Notes: a model not told the origin generated them from the letters alone. Numbered from the stretch's first letter, positions 1 through 5,993 are shown. The stretch is DNA of 7,668 nucleotides from an uncultured Eubacteriales bacterium (GCA_900552305.1 URZD01000104.1:1-7668), one strand, 5' to 3'. Program-made: numbers and translations.

Positions 1-221
1 CCGTGCCGCTTATGAAGATTGCGGCGTGCCTTCTGGTCTTTCGGATTTCCGCCGCGGCGGTACAGCCGATTGCAGACAAGAGGATTGTAAAGTGCATATC
101 GGAGCTTGCGGATTCTGTATCGTGCGCGCTTTCTATGGTTGCGGCGGTCAGCGTAATGTTTGTAATTATACTCACGCTGATAATAAATATAGGAAATTCC
201 GCGCTGATGCTCGGAAGATAG
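1..221 (+). CDS. spoIIIAE: Stage III sporulation protein AE, C-terminal part (5' end outside window)
   Basis: This is the last 73 codons of a gene that enters from the left edge; reading runs from base 3 to TAG at 219-221. SpoIIIAE is a polytopic membrane protein of the SpoIIIA complex in the mother-cell membrane that surrounds the forespore. The visible part shows two hydrophobic stretches. The first lies around the start (LLVFRISAAAVQPIADKR), matching the family pattern of a helix, then QP, then a short charged loop. The second is the final helix (MVAAVSVMFVIILTLIINIG), followed by a short tail ending in LMLGR. The family identification also rests on synteny, because spoIIIAF, spoIIIAG and spoIIIAH follow directly. 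The TAG overlaps the AGGAGG ribosome binding site of the next gene, as expected for a tightly packed operon. Confidence 0.9.
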   Translation, partial: VPLMKIAACLLVFRISAAAVQPIADKRIVKCISELADSVSCALSMVAAVSVMFVIILTLIINIGNSALMLGR

Positions 222-233
222 GAGGCGGCGGCT

Positions 234-728
234 ATGGAATGGATTAGGAACTGGGCAATGCAGGTCGCGGGAATAACCGTCCTCGCGGCAATCTGCGATG
301 TTATAATGCCGCGCGGCAATATGCAGAAATATGTGCGCATGGTAATGGGACTTGTGCTTATAATCGCGCTTGTCAAGCCTCTTAGCGGTATTACGGGGGA
401 GCGATTCGGGGCGGTGCTTTCGGACAGCCGCGCCCGCGCGGTAGAGATGAAGAACAGCATGACGGAGCGCGAGCGCAGCGAGGTTTTGAGGGTCTACCGT
501 GCAAAGCTCGCGGAGAGCATTGACAACGAGCTGCGTGCGGCAGACATATGCGCGGCGGAGATAGATGTCGCGGTCGAGGAAGAAACCGACGGACGTTTCG
601 GGGATATAACCGAGGTCACGGTAACGCTCGGCGGCTCGGCGGGAAAGAACGCCGCGGACTCGGCAAAGACTCTGATTTGCAAAAAATTCGAAGTGAGCCG
701 TGATAACATCCGTATTACCGACGGCTGA
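234..728 (+). CDS. spoIIIAF: Stage III sporulation protein AF
   Basis: This encodes 164 residues, somewhat shorter than the roughly 200-residue Bacillus subtilis protein. SpoIIIAF is a membrane-anchored part of the SpoIIIA complex, with its soluble domain in the space between mother cell and forespore membranes. Two N-terminal membrane segments are visible, roughly residues 8-24 and 34-50, separated by a short loop (MPRGNMQKYVR). A charged, probably helical linker follows (residues 64-100), then a small alpha/beta domain (about 105-162) ending in VSRDNIRITDG. That domain resembles the ring-building fold known from SpoIIIAG and SpoIIIAH, which is inference here. ATG at 234 is preceded by AGGAGG at 220-225 with 8-base spacing, so the start is secure. 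The gene lies 12 bases after spoIIIAE and 32 bases before spoIIIAG. Confidence 0.93.
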   Translation: MEWIRNWAMQVAGITVLAAICDVIMPRGNMQKYVRMVMGLVLIIALVKPLSGITGERFGAVLSDSRARAVEMKNSMTERERSEVLRVYRAKLAESIDNELRAADICAAEIDVAVEEETDGRFGDITEVTVTLGGSAGKNAADSAKTLICKKFEVSRDNIRITDG

Positions 729-760
729 TTTTAAACCGCCGCGAAAGGAGATAATGACAT

Positions 761-1345
761 ATGTTTAAGGAATTTTTCAGAGGAAAGCGCGGCTATGTGG
801 TTGACGAAAACGGCGTTCCGCAAAAAAAGCGGCGTTCTGCCGTACTGATTATTATTGCCGCGGCGGTGCTTATTCTTGCACTCAGCGGTCGGGGAACGGA
901 AAAGCCGAAAAAGAGTGCGGAAACGGCGCCGAATACGGAGTTTGATATTGCCGCATACACGCGCGAAACGGAGCAGCGGCTTGCCGACATGATTTCGGAA
1001 ATCAACGGCGCGGGACGCATTGAGGTAATGGTTGCCTTTGACACGGCATACGAAAAGGTAATTGCCAAAAACGAAAAAAACGGAAGGACATCAAGCGCAG
1101 ACGGTGAAAAGACGGCGAACGAGAGCCAAAACGAAGCAAGTATTCAGGTTTTCGGGACGGGGAACGCGCAGCAGCCGTATGTTTTAAAGGAAAAACTGCC
1201 CGTACCGTCCGGGGTTGCCGTCGCCGCAACCGGTGCGGGAGATGAAAAGGTGCGGCTTGAAATCTACGAGGCGGTCAAGGCTCTTTACGGAATATCGGGA
1301 AACCGAATCAAGGTCACGGTCGGAAAACGCGCGGAAGGCAAATAA
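761..1345 (+). CDS. spoIIIAG: Stage III sporulation protein AG
   Basis: This encodes 194 residues; the family is usually 190-230. SpoIIIAG is a bitopic membrane protein whose extracellular domain forms a large ring in the mother cell to forespore channel (known from B. subtilis). A short basic cytoplasmic N-terminus is followed by one membrane helix at about residues 26-42. A variable linker comes next, then the conserved domain. Its first part (about 68-102, ADMISEINGAGRIEVMV) and its last part (about 138-186, VLKEKLPVPSGVAVAATGAG, then EAVKALYGISGNRIKV) are characteristic. The stretch between them (about 103-137) is low in hydrophobics and rich in N, E, K and S, as in other family members. 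ATG at 761 has AAAGGAG at 744-750, 10 bases upstream. TAA lies at 1343-1345. Confidence 0.95.
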   Translation: MFKEFFRGKRGYVVDENGVPQKKRRSAVLIIIAAAVLILALSGRGTEKPKKSAETAPNTEFDIAAYTRETEQRLADMISEINGAGRIEVMVAFDTAYEKVIAKNEKNGRTSSADGEKTANESQNEASIQVFGTGNAQQPYVLKEKLPVPSGVAVAATGAGDEKVRLEIYEAVKALYGISGNRIKVTVGKRAEGK

Positions 1346-1464
1346 TAAATATTTTATATATAAGAAAAAATATGATGCCCGACAGTGTTGCAGGCTGAAA
1401 ACGGCGTACAGAGCCGCGGAGATAAAATGCGGCACGGCAACAATTTCGGGTTAAAAAGGAACGG

Positions 1465-1495
1465 CAATAACGTGAAAGCTCCTTTCACGTTATTG
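1465..1495. repeat. 14-bp perfect inverted repeat (hairpin) in the spoIIIAG-spoIIIAH gap
   Basis: CAATAACGTGAAAG at 1465-1478 is followed by the 3-base loop CTC and its exact reverse complement CTTTCACGTTATTG at 1482-1495. A G-U pair (1464/1496) and a G-C pair (1463/1497) can extend it. The sequence after it (TCTCCGAC) is not T-rich, so a terminator is unlikely. It may protect or process the operon mRNA, or bind a regulator. Confidence 0.75.
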
Positions 1496-1566
1496 TCTCC
1501 GACAAATTTAATTGCCCGTGCAAAATTTTCTTCGCGTACGCTCAGAAACGCACATGGGCGTTTTAA

Positions 1567-1630
1567 TCTCTTATCATTCCTTGCCCTGCGGATAAGAGAA
1601 ATTTTATTACACTTTATGCCGATGCAGGGC
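1567..1630 (+). promoter_or_regulatory. Possible H-type RNA pseudoknot upstream of the spoIIIAH ribosome binding site
   Basis: TCTCTTATC (1567-1575) pairs exactly with GATAAGAGA (1591-1599) around a 15-base loop. Within that loop GCCCTGC (1583-1589) is the exact complement of GCAGGGC at 1624-1630. The second segment ends 8 bases before GGAG (1639-1642), the likely Shine-Dalgarno sequence of spoIIIAH. The order of segments is that of an H-type pseudoknot with loops of 7, 1 and 24 bases. The complementarity is plain in the sequence; a role in controlling SpoIIIAH translation is inference. Confidence 0.4.
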
Positions 1631-1648
1631 GGCGGAATGGAGATTAAA

Positions 1649-2176
1649 ATGAAAAAAAAGCTAAACGGAGTAAGAAGTAAACAGATTCTTGTGTCGGCGC
1701 TTGCGGTTTTGGTTATTGTGGCGGGGTATTACAGGTGGTCAACCGACAGGAGCGACACCGTTACGGTGATGAATGACGCGCTGCCGACAGAAACAGGGAG
1801 CGACGCGCCGACCGCCGAGCCTGACGGCAGCGACTATTTTGCAAAGGCTCGGTACGAAAGAGACTGCGCACGGAGCGAGGCAACCGACCTTTTAAAGGTG
1901 TCGGCAAAAGGCGATGGCGACAATAACGCAAGCGCGGAGTCGGCGGAAAAACTGGCAAGGTACGCCGAAATAACCGAAAAAGAGACGGCGATAGAAAATC
2001 TTGTAAAAGCAAAGGGGTATTCCGACTGCGTGGCGTTTGTCGAGGACGAAGGCGTCCGAGTTGTTGTAAAGAGCGACAAACTGGACGCGGAGGGCGTTGC
2101 CAAAATAAAGGATATTGTCGTTGAGCAGACAGGCGTAAAGGCAACCGGGATAAAAATTTCGAGCAAGGAAAAATAA
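1649..2176 (+). CDS. spoIIIAH: Stage III sporulation protein AH
   Basis: This encodes 175 residues from ATG 1649. SpoIIIAH is the mother-cell protein whose extracellular domain binds SpoIIQ from the forespore to form the intercellular channel (known for B. subtilis). The sequence shows a basic N-terminus, one membrane helix at about residues 12-28 (LVSALAVLVIVAGYY) and an acidic, Thr/Pro-rich linker (about 38-61). The conserved domain runs from about 62 to 172: DYFAKARYERDCARSEATD, a helix ending EKETAIENLVKAKGYSDCVA, and KIKDIVVEQTGVKATGIKIS. GGAG at 1639-1642 lies 6 bases before the chosen ATG. An in-frame ATG at 1637 would add MEIK and cannot be fully excluded. The domain sits at the normal family position. 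It is the last gene before a strong terminator. Confidence 0.94.
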   Translation: MKKKLNGVRSKQILVSALAVLVIVAGYYRWSTDRSDTVTVMNDALPTETGSDAPTAEPDGSDYFAKARYERDCARSEATDLLKVSAKGDGDNNASAESAEKLARYAEITEKETAIENLVKAKGYSDCVAFVEDEGVRVVVKSDKLDAEGVAKIKDIVVEQTGVKATGIKISSKEK

Positions 2177-2246
2177 TCGGAACACCGCCGCCCGCGAGTC
2201 GTTTCGCACGGCAATACAGCAGCCGCCGCGAACGGACAATCATGTA

Positions 2247-2289
2247 TAAAAAGAAAGTAATCGCGGACGATTGCTTTCTTTTTATTTTT
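2247..2289 (+). terminator. Intrinsic terminator of the spoIIIA operon
   Basis: A roughly 16-bp stem with one T-G wobble runs from 2247 to about 2263 and pairs with 2268-2284 around the tetraloop CGGA (2264-2267). The 3' arm runs into TTTTTATTTTTG. It lies 70 bases after the spoIIIAH stop and marks the end of the operon. Confidence 0.85.
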
Positions 2290-2299
2290 GTGTTATAAT
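2271..2299 (+). promoter_or_regulatory. Candidate SigA-type promoter for the oxidoreductase gene
   Basis: TATAAT at 2294-2299 is a perfect -10 box and is preceded by TG at 2291-2292, giving an extended -10. The -35 box 17 bases upstream would be TTGCTT (2271-2276), which matches only in TTG. That -35 lies inside the 3' arm of the preceding terminator. The resulting leader would be about 100 bases and includes a small CGGC/GCCG hairpin near 2364-2377. Confidence 0.5.
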
Positions 2300-2406
2300 A
2301 GATGCGGTTTTTGAACTATCGTATTTATTATATCATAAGTGCAAACTGATTAAATAAATAAATCGGCACAAAAGCCGTGATATTTCTGTAAAAAAGGTGA
2401 AGTATT

Positions 2407-3117
2407 ATGAACATAACCGTAATTTATCCGAATAAAAGGAAAAAGCTGTCGGTTACATACGGAACTGCGCATTTGGTTATCGACAGGCTGCTGCGCGGCG
2501 GCGAGTTGTATGAGTTTTACCTGCCCGCGGATATGCCTCATGTGTGCATGGGCTGCTATGCCTGTTTCAACGGTCATTCCGAGCGCTGCGGCGGCTATGA
2601 GTATATGGAAAAAATAATTGCCGCAATGGAGAAATCGGAGCTTATCATCATCTGCGCTCCGTCATACGTTTATCATGCTCCGGGACAGATTAAAACGCTG
2701 CTCGACCACTTCGGCTACCGCTGGATGGTGCACCGTCCCGATTTGTCTTTCATGAAAAAGCAGGCTCTTATTATCACCTCTGCCGCGGGCGGAGGACTGA
2801 GATCAACCGTAAAGGATATTGAGGACAGCATGAACTACTGGGGGATCGGGAGAACGCACAAAATCACTCAAAGCGTGTGGGGGTATAACTGGAGCAGCCT
2901 CCCGGAGCGCTTTTTAAAGAGCATAACCAAAAAAGCGGAAAGAGTTTCGGCAAAAATAGAGAATCTCAGCGCGGGGTTTACTCCGTCTGTTAAGGTAAAA
3001 GCAATATTTTATCTTTACCGTCTTTTCCATAAGGGGCGAAAAATGTCGGAGGTTGATGACAGCTATTGGTACGAAAAAGGCTATGTAAGCGGCAAGCCGT
3101 GGAAGGTCGGCAAATAG
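2407..3117 (+). CDS. Flavodoxin-fold NAD(P)H-dependent FMN oxidoreductase (iron-sulfur flavoprotein-like)
   Basis: This encodes 236 residues and is predicted to be cytosolic. The N-terminus (MNITVIYPN) is a beta strand followed by the phosphate-binding loop region of flavodoxin-like proteins. At residues 46-54 VCMGCYACF gives the C-x-G-C-x-x-C pattern common in this family of FMN reductases; a further Cys is at 61. Residues 77-101 carry the second flavin-contact loop: a hydrophobic strand, then APSYVYHAPGQIKTLLDHF, the usual P-x-Y site. A third strand (QALIITSAAGGG) follows at about 119-130. The C-terminal 80 residues are lineage-variable. Substrate and electron partner cannot be told from sequence. 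ATG 2407 is preceded by AAGGTGA at about 2394-2400. It stands alone between two terminators and appears monocistronic. Confidence 0.82.
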   Translation: MNITVIYPNKRKKLSVTYGTAHLVIDRLLRGGELYEFYLPADMPHVCMGCYACFNGHSERCGGYEYMEKIIAAMEKSELIIICAPSYVYHAPGQIKTLLDHFGYRWMVHRPDLSFMKKQALIITSAAGGGLRSTVKDIEDSMNYWGIGRTHKITQSVWGYNWSSLPERFLKSITKKAERVSAKIENLSAGFTPSVKVKAIFYLYRLFHKGRKMSEVDDSYWYEKGYVSGKPWKVGK

Positions 3118-3121
3118 CGTG

Positions 3122-3206
3122 TTTCGCGTCTGACAACGACAAATGTCAGGTTTTGCGCCTGTCAAGGCAAATATCGGATTTCACGTCCGCCAAAGACAAA
3201 ATAAGG
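3122..3206 (+). repeat. Three degenerate 28-29-bp tandem repeats
   Basis: Three consecutive units start with TTTCGCGTCTG (3122-3150), TTTTGCGCCTG (3151-3178) and TTTCACGTCCG (3179-3206). All continue with a CAA-x-G-x-CAAA core. Units 1 and 2 agree at roughly three quarters of positions by eye; unit 3 is more diverged and its end runs into the terminator stem. They start 5 bases after the oxidoreductase stop codon and are not coding. Confidence 0.55.
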
Positions 3207-3242
3207 TTATCGCGGCGCTGACCGCGATAACCTTATTTTGTC
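3195..3242. terminator. Bidirectional intrinsic terminator between convergent genes
   Basis: A 21-bp perfect inverted repeat: the arm at 3195-3215 (GACAAAATAAGG then TTATCGCGG) pairs with 3222-3242 around the 6-base loop CGCTGA. The base of the stem is A-rich on one side and T-rich on the other, so either strand reads a GC hairpin followed by TTATTTTGTC. It suits the tail-to-tail arrangement of the oxidoreductase (+) and ygjV-like (-) genes. Confidence 0.8.
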
Positions 3243-3301
3243 CAAATATTCAATTTCCGCGAATCCGATATAATTTTCAACACCCGCGCCCGCCGCCGCA
3301 C

Positions 3302-3377
3302 GGGCGGTTGTGCGGGCAGTCAACCGTGGGCGGTCGTGCGGACGGTTGTGCGGGGGTTTGTGTGGGCAGACGTATGC
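3302..3377. repeat. GC-rich 12-bp tandem repeat array
   Basis: Six units lie end to end: GGGCGGTTGTGC (3302-3313), GGGCAGTCAACCGT (3314-3327), GGGCGGTCGTGC (3328-3339), GGACGGTTGTGC (3340-3351), GGGGGTTTGTGT (3352-3363) and GGGCAGACGTATGC (3364-3377). Four are 12 bases and two are a 14-base GGGCAG variant. The consensus is GGGCGGTTGTGC. The strand bias (G-rich on +) is strong. Confidence 0.7.
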
Positions 3378-3412
3378 AAACGGATACATGACGACAGCCG
3401 CTTCGTTTTGCA

Positions 3413-3430
3413 TACCGCCCGCGGGCGGTA
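3413..3430. repeat. 18-bp perfect GC-rich palindrome next to an imperfect hairpin
   Basis: TACCGCCCGCGGGCGGTA at 3413-3430 is its own reverse complement. Just upstream GTATGCAAACG (3372-3382) pairs with CGTTTTGCATAC (3404-3415) with one extra T. The two structures share bases 3413-3415. They may be a protein-binding site or a cruciform-prone relic; function is unknown. Confidence 0.6.
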
Positions 3431-3482
3431 ATTCGCCATTCTTTATGTTTCGCCGTGCTGCGTTGTACTTTCCTGTCCTGTG

Positions 3483-4010
3483 CTATCCTTTTTTATCAGG
3501 CAAAACGGTACCGCCGCTATTCCTATGCACCTGTACAAACGAAGCTATTATTGAGGTTTGCACCAGACATTCGTTTATTATTGTCGGAATTGAGATATAG
3601 TGTATTCCGTAAATCATCATACACACAGAGGACAAGAACGCAAAAAAGCGAATGAGCCGAACCTCCTTACTGCCGAACGCCAGCGTGGACAGTACCGAGC
3701 CTACTGCCGGAAATACGCTGAAACAATCCCTCCATGTGAATACTGCCGCCGCGGTAAACAGCGCGGAAAAACCGATAAGAATATAAATCTCGTGCGATTT
3801 TTTATGCTTGCGAAGAAAGACTATTTCGCGTATTATTGCAATTCCTGTTGTCGCCGCCGCCGTATAGCTCATTATGGATATATGATGCAAAACCCATAAA
3901 ACATCCGTAACAAGCTTCATAATTACCATTTTAAGCCTGCTTTTCTGTATGTATATTAAAGACGAAACGCCTATTGCGGCTATTCCTATAAGCTGTCCGA
4001 TATAATTCAT
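3483..4010 (-). CDS. YgjV-family polytopic inner-membrane protein
   Basis: This encodes 175 residues from ATG 4008-4010; the Escherichia coli relative YgjV is about 180. The protein is almost entirely hydrophobic, with about six predicted membrane helices: YIGQLIGIAAIGVSSLIY near the start, MKLVTDVLWVLHHISIMSY, then an AATTGIAIIREIVFLRKHKK segment, and three more ending near FVQVHR. The pattern IGQ.iGi..I.. followed by QKSR and by a conserved IREIVF is typical of the Imp-YgjV domain. No biochemical function is established. The frame is open 20 codons further upstream, but ATG 4010 has AAAGG about 9 bases ahead and gives the normal family N-terminus, so it was chosen. It faces the oxidoreductase gene. 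The mobile element is inserted just upstream of it. Confidence 0.85.
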   Translation of the reverse strand: MNYIGQLIGIAAIGVSSLIYIQKSRLKMVIMKLVTDVLWVLHHISIMSYTAAATTGIAIIREIVFLRKHKKSHEIYILIGFSALFTAAAVFTWRDCFSVFPAVGSVLSTLAFGSKEVRLIRFFAFLSSVCMMIYGIHYISIPTIINECLVQTSIIASFVQVHRNSGGTVLPDKKG

Positions 4011-4076
4011 TTTATCAACCTTTTTTTGTATTTTCTCCGTCTGCGACGCGCCATTTTTTCGGCACAGCACATATTG

Positions 4077-4105
4077 ATTTTATCACAAAAAACCCGCGTA
4101 ATAAA
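4077..4105 (-). promoter_or_regulatory. Candidate promoter of the ygjV-like gene
   Basis: On the - strand TGATAAAAT (4085 to 4077) gives an extended -10 with TAAAAT as a 5-of-6 match to TATAAT. The -35 position 17 bases upstream would be TTTATT at 4105-4100, a poor match lying in the loop of the upstream terminator hairpin. If correct, the element insertion to the right left the native promoter intact. Confidence 0.35.
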
Positions 4106-4112
4106 TACGCGG
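4086..4112 (-). terminator. Intrinsic terminator upstream of the ygjV-like gene
   Basis: On the - strand CCGCGTA (4112-4106), loop TTTAT, and TACGCGG (4100-4094) form a perfect 7-bp GC-rich stem followed by GTTTTTTG. It would stop leftward transcription, including read-through from the element's integrase gene, before it reaches the ygjV-like gene. It is likely chromosomal and older than the insertion. Confidence 0.65.
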
Positions 4113-4190
4113 AACAAACATAAACATATAAAAAATAGTAGAATTTTTCTCTCTCGCACAAGATGAATAGAAGCCCGTTAAGGGATAGGA

Positions 4191-4241
4191 AAACGCCGAA
4201 AACCCGCATGAACACTACGTTTTTGTGAGTTGTCGGCGTTT
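4191..4241. repeat. 9-bp inverted repeat near the probable attachment site
   Basis: AAACGCCGA (4191-4199) and TCGGCGTTT (4233-4241) are exact reverse complements 33 bases apart. On both strands a short T-run follows. It may be the terminator of int, or flank the crossover core. The core itself is not identifiable. Confidence 0.4.
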
Positions 4242-4258
4242 CTTTTACCCTCTGTTTT

Positions 4259-4297
4259 CATGGTGCTTTTTCCGTAAATGGTGCCCAAATGGTGCCC
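4259..4297. repeat. Tandem 11-bp repeats, probable integrase arm-binding sites
   Basis: AAATGGTGCCC occurs twice directly in tandem at 4276-4286 and 4287-4297. A partial copy, CATGGTGC, lies at 4259-4266. Short direct repeats just beyond the 3' end of int are where the N-terminal domain of Tn916- and lambda-type integrases binds element ends. The repeats are plain in the sequence; their role follows from that analogy. Confidence 0.6.
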
Positions 4298-4351
4298 AAA
4301 TTCCACGCGGGCATATAAAAGGTTGTAAAGAGCAGTAAAGAGATACAGCGG

Positions 4352-5656
4352 TTAAAGGTCTATTTCGCTGTGTTTTTTCTTTGCTGCCCGTTTTCCTTTT
4401 TTCGGCTCGGCTTCCTTTGGTTTCTCCGGGGCTGCTTTTTCCACCGCGCTATGGTAAGCGTCCAAAACTTCTTTTTTTCGTTCAAGCCGCACGTCCACAT
4501 AACGGGCGGTAACAGCTTCAAAGTTCATGGAAAGCCCAAGCGACGCGCCGATACCCGCAAGCGTATGTCCCAAGACTTCGCCAACCGTATAGAAGTCGCC
4601 TGTCAGTTGGTGCATATTGGTCGCTGCCGTATGTCGTAAATCGTGAAAACGAATGTGCGGCATATCCAAATCTTCAAGCAGCTTTCCAAATTGAGAGGAC
4701 ACCCACGACGCGGCGATAGGTGCGCCGTCCGGCTTTGCTACAACAAGGTCATTGTCATAGTAAGGCTTTCCGTCTTTTGCTGCCTGTTCTTTCTGTACTT
4801 CCTGCATGGCAAGCTGTTTGAGGAAGAACGGGCGGGCAAGCTCCGTAATGGGTAGCTTTCTGCCGTTGGATTTCGGCGGTGCCATTTCTTCAATGACTTT
4901 TGTTTTTGGCGGTACCTTGAAAGGTAGCTGCTCGGTAACATCAAAGGTGTTGTTCTCCAAATCCACATTGCGCCAACGCAAGCCTAAGATTTCAGAACGG
5001 CGCATACCGTAAAGCCCGCCCAAGATAACAGGCATTTCCCAAACAGTACCCTCGACGCGCTGCATTAAGGCTTTCACCTGTTCCGGCGTGTAAGGGTCAG
5101 GGGTCTTGTCGCCTTTCCCAAACTTCGTAAGGGTATCTTTTGCCGCGTTGGTTTCGATATAGCGGTATTTGCGGGCATGGCTCAACGCCACACTCAAAAC
5201 ACGTTTTGCCCCGGCTGCGGTGGACGGCTTCAAGCCTTTGTCTATAATCTGCTGAAACATCTTGTCTACCATAGCAGGGGTAAGCTGATTGAGGGTAACG
5301 CCGCCGATATACGGATTGATATAGTTTGCAATCGTCTTTTTATACCCGTCATAAGTAGAGGGGCGCAAGTTCACTCTTGCATAGCTTTCCACCCAGTCAT
5401 TGAGATAGGCAGCGACAGTCTGTTTCCTCTGTGAAGTAATAGAAGCAACTTGCCCCGGATTTTGGAGCTTCGTTTTCATTTCCGCTTCATGCTGTGCTGC
5501 TTCCTTTTTGGTGGCAAAGCCCTTTTTTGCATACGACTTCTTTTTTCCGTCCGGGGCGGTGTACTTTATGTTTACGTCGTAGACTGTGCCGGGTCGTCCG
5601 GTCAGTACGCCGTTGCTGTCGCGTTTGTTTTTTACCTGTCTTGTTGAGATTGCCAT
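4352..5656 (-). CDS. int: Tyrosine recombinase (element integrase)
   Basis: This encodes 434 residues and carries out site-specific integration and, with Xis, excision. An N-terminal arm-binding domain (about 1-65) shows a YDVNIKYTAPDGKKKSYAKKGF strand set typed here only in part: VYDVNIKYTAPDGKKK. The core-binding helical domain spans about 78-175 (YLNDWVESYARVNLRPSTYD). The catalytic domain starts at about 188. Visible catalytic residues are Arg219 in YGMRRSEILGLRW, a Lys near 262, His338 and Arg341 in HDLRH, His364 in VLGH, and the nucleophile Tyr386 in TARYVDV. All are intact, so it is probably active. A Lys/Glu-rich tail (405-434) follows the Tyr. ATG 5656 has a GGGGG-containing site inside the end of xis and starts 3 bases after the xis stop, so the two are probably translated together. 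Confidence 0.95.
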   Translation of the reverse strand: MAISTRQVKNKRDSNGVLTGRPGTVYDVNIKYTAPDGKKKSYAKKGFATKKEAAQHEAEMKTKLQNPGQVASITSQRKQTVAAYLNDWVESYARVNLRPSTYDGYKKTIANYINPYIGGVTLNQLTPAMVDKMFQQIIDKGLKPSTAAGAKRVLSVALSHARKYRYIETNAAKDTLTKFGKGDKTPDPYTPEQVKALMQRVEGTVWEMPVILGGLYGMRRSEILGLRWRNVDLENNTFDVTEQLPFKVPPKTKVIEEMAPPKSNGRKLPITELARPFFLKQLAMQEVQKEQAAKDGKPYYDNDLVVAKPDGAPIAASWVSSQFGKLLEDLDMPHIRFHDLRHTAATNMHQLTGDFYTVGEVLGHTLAGIGASLGLSMNFEAVTARYVDVRLERKKEVLDAYHSAVEKAAPEKPKEAEPKKGKRAAKKKHSEIDL

Positions 5657-5659
5657 AAC

Positions 5660-5896
5660 TTAACCCCCTTGCTCTGCCGGGGGCTTTACGGCGGTTTTCG
5701 CTCGCTCGTACCAATCCCATATAGCGGTATCGGCAATCAAGCGGCGGTTTCCGTTTTGAACGTATTCCAGTTCGCCGTTATCCATAAGCTCGCGTAATTT
5801 ATTTTCTCCAATACCGCTAACCTTGCTCATTTGCTCTACTGTTTTCAGCATAGGCAAAACAGGGGCGGCATGGTTTGTAGTTTCCTTTTTAGCCAT
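5660..5896 (-). CDS. xis: Excisionase, MerR-like winged helix (Tn916 Xis family)
   Basis: This encodes 78 residues from ATG 5896. Excisionases bend DNA at the element ends and steer the integrase toward excision. A disordered N-terminus (1-16) precedes a compact DNA-binding domain: LKTVEQMSKVSGIGENKLRE (about 17-36), a turn (MDNGELEYVQNGNRRLI) and a last helix ending near ERAK. The string IGENKLR is also found in Tn916 Xis, from memory. A TTG at 5914 would add six residues, but an AGGGGG site lies 6 bases before ATG 5896, so that start was chosen. A Pro-rich tail overlaps the ribosome binding site of int. It is the penultimate gene of the leftward operon. Confidence 0.88.
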   Translation of the reverse strand: MAKKETTNHAAPVLPMLKTVEQMSKVSGIGENKLRELMDNGELEYVQNGNRRLIADTAIWDWYERAKTAVKPPAEQGG

Positions 5897-5993
5897 AGGA
5901 ATACCCCCTTTCAAAATGGCTCAAAGGTATGTTTTTGAATAAAAGGGGCTTTAATCGAACGGCTATTAGCATAGCTCCACGAGAATTTCACTC

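Larger units (their letters stand above)
1346..1648 (+). other. 303-bp untranslated gap inside the spoIIIA operon
   Basis: The other genes of this operon are spaced 12 and 32 bases apart, so this gap is unusual. It starts AT-rich (1343-1375). It then holds a 14-bp perfect hairpin (1465-1495) and a second stem-loop that could form a pseudoknot (1567-1630). The spoIIIAH frame is open back to 1385, but the extra 88 residues do not look like SpoIIIAH. The first good ribosome binding site and a Lys-rich N-terminus appear only at 1649. No T-run follows either hairpin, so neither looks like an intrinsic terminator. No convincing SigE or SigA promoter was found by eye. Confidence 0.7.
3243..3482. other. 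Repeat-rich intergenic spacer, no gene seen
   Basis: This stretch lies between the shared terminator and the ygjV-like stop. It contains a 12-bp GC-rich tandem repeat and an 18-bp palindrome, listed separately. Open frames crossing it have no ribosome binding sites and read as Pro/Arg/Gly-rich low-complexity peptides, so none is called. Confidence 0.6.
4113..4351. other. Chromosome-element junction region, no gene
   Basis: This lies between the chromosomal terminator and the integrase stop. The left part (4113-4150) is AT-rich like chromosomal intergenic DNA. The right part carries an inverted repeat (4191-4241) and integrase arm-type repeats (4259-4297). The exact junction cannot be fixed without the other element end or an empty site. 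A GTG-start frame at 4015-4215 on the - strand overlaps the ygjV-like start and is judged spurious. Confidence 0.55.

Noticed and set aside
1385..1648. Upstream in-frame extension of spoIIIAH
   Set aside because: The frame is open from 1385, but no ribosome binding site fits and the extra residues do not resemble SpoIIIAH, whose membrane helix should be near the N-terminus.
4015..4215. 66-codon - strand frame upstream of the ygjV-like gene
   Set aside because: It starts with GTG without a ribosome binding site, overlaps the ygjV-like start and runs through a terminator hairpin and the inverted repeat.
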